Position numbers and translations under genes: made by a program. A DNA stretch of 64,000 nucleotides from NCBI RefSeq assembly GCF_001439915.1, contig NZ_LMBW01000014.1, positions 1 to 64,000 on the forward strand, written 5' to 3'. The DNA comes from Fredinandcohnia humi (GTDB lineage Bacteria; Bacillota; Bacilli; Bacillales; Bacillaceae_L). A model generated the notes under the pieces. The model was not told where the DNA came from and ran no database searches. It worked only from the letters and a program-made list of their open reading frames with translations. Shown one piece after another: positions 63,672 to 64,000 of the stretch (positions are counted from its first letter, which is position 1; every line of letters begins with the position of its first letter).

Positions 63672-64000
63672 TTTATTTTTCTTTATAGTTCAGTAATTAA
63701 ATATAATTCTAAGGATGGATCTGAGGTCCATAGATTTACATTCCCTTTAATAACAAAAGAGTTAGCTGTAGAATCCAATAATGCTTTAGCTGTGGAAATA
63801 GACAGAAGGACAAATTTGGTTCCTTCCGAAATTCTGAAGAAGGTAGGAATTGTAAATGAGATTAAAATTCCAGTCGGTGGAATCGTGAGAAATATAGAAG
63901 AAAAAACTGTTAATACAACACCACGTAGCTTAAGAGATCCAGAAAAACAACCATTTATTTATGAAACGGCTTCAACTAGAATGATCATCGAACAAAGTCA
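63672..64000 (+). CDS. partial unknown protein at the window's right edge
   Basis: An open plus-strand frame runs from a TAG at about 63669-63671 to the window end (about 109 codons). It reads 'SEVHRFTFPLITKELAVESN', 'IDRRTNLVPSEILKKVGIVN' and 'IKIPVGGIVRNIEEKTVNT'. The true start is not visible (no ATG with a site follows the stop before residue 45), so the gene may be truncated at its 5' end or shifted. I do not recognise the family. Confidence 0.5.

Overview
The window reads as chromosomal DNA of a low-G+C, Gram-positive, spore-former-type Bacillaceae bacterium. The signs are AGGAGG-type ribosome binding sites throughout, frequent TTG/GTG starts, U-tailed hairpin terminators, CcpA-type cre sites, a YcnK-like copper regulator, a CtaG of the Bacillus kind, YesM/YesN two-component proteins and a meso-diaminopimelate dehydrogenase. 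I cannot fix the genus. No rRNA, tRNA, CRISPR array or prophage was seen. This is an accessory, catabolism-rich stretch.

Layout. (1) 71-11291 is one long minus-strand catabolic cluster: two phosphotriesterase-family proteins, a thiolase-fold protein with its Zn-ribbon/OB partner, a CocE-type hydrolase, a metallo-beta-lactamase-fold hydrolase, a two-subunit CoA-transferase, a GntR/UTRA regulator, an FAD monooxygenase and an HSL-type esterase. A divergent MFS transporter (11790-13040) sits behind a perfect cre site. No described pathway with this gene set comes to mind, so it is my main candidate for something new. (2) 13233-16292 is a flavin-monooxygenase module (pirin, FMN reductase, LLM oxidase, HxlR regulator) bracketed by two ~92-bp direct repeats that carry the MFS gene tail and terminator. 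(3) 17173-22023 is a gentisate operon (3-hydroxybenzoate 6-hydroxylase, gentisate dioxygenase, a DinB-fold protein in the maleylpyruvate isomerase position, fumarylpyruvate hydrolase) with a divergent IclR regulator. (4) 22146-24607 holds small metabolic genes, including ddh and an orphan PurC-like gene. (5) 25038-31198 is a D-amino-acid or amine cluster: multi-subunit FAD/[2Fe-2S] dehydrogenase, NhaC-family carrier, D-amino-acid transaminase and the wreck of a second carrier.

(6) 31447-35265 has a second FAH-family hydrolase with a TrmB regulator, then an EamA exporter with a LysR regulator. (7) 35317-40095 is a copper block (CopA, CtaG, YcnK-like regulator, YtkA-type lipoprotein). (8) 40993-50619 is a sugar operon: ABC importer, YesM/YesN, ThuA-like protein, two Gfo/Idh/MocA dehydrogenases and a TIM-barrel isomerase, with a cre site at its head. 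It looks like 3-keto-sugar catabolism. (9) 50620-60445 is a mixed region with M20 peptidase, quinone reductase, aldo-keto reductase, an ECF sigma/anti-sigma pair and a stand-alone Mur ligase, peppered with gene remnants (glnA 5' end, cytochrome c, Xre regulator, an unknown gene). (10) about 60950-63572 is a minus-strand group II intron whose encoded protein is split by a stop codon between the maturase and HNH parts; a partial plus-strand gene follows at the right edge.

How it fits together: the cell appears equipped to take up and degrade aromatic or lactone/ester compounds, D-amino acids and oxidised sugars, with several modules under catabolite control. Decay products, repeats and the intron mark the region as plastic.
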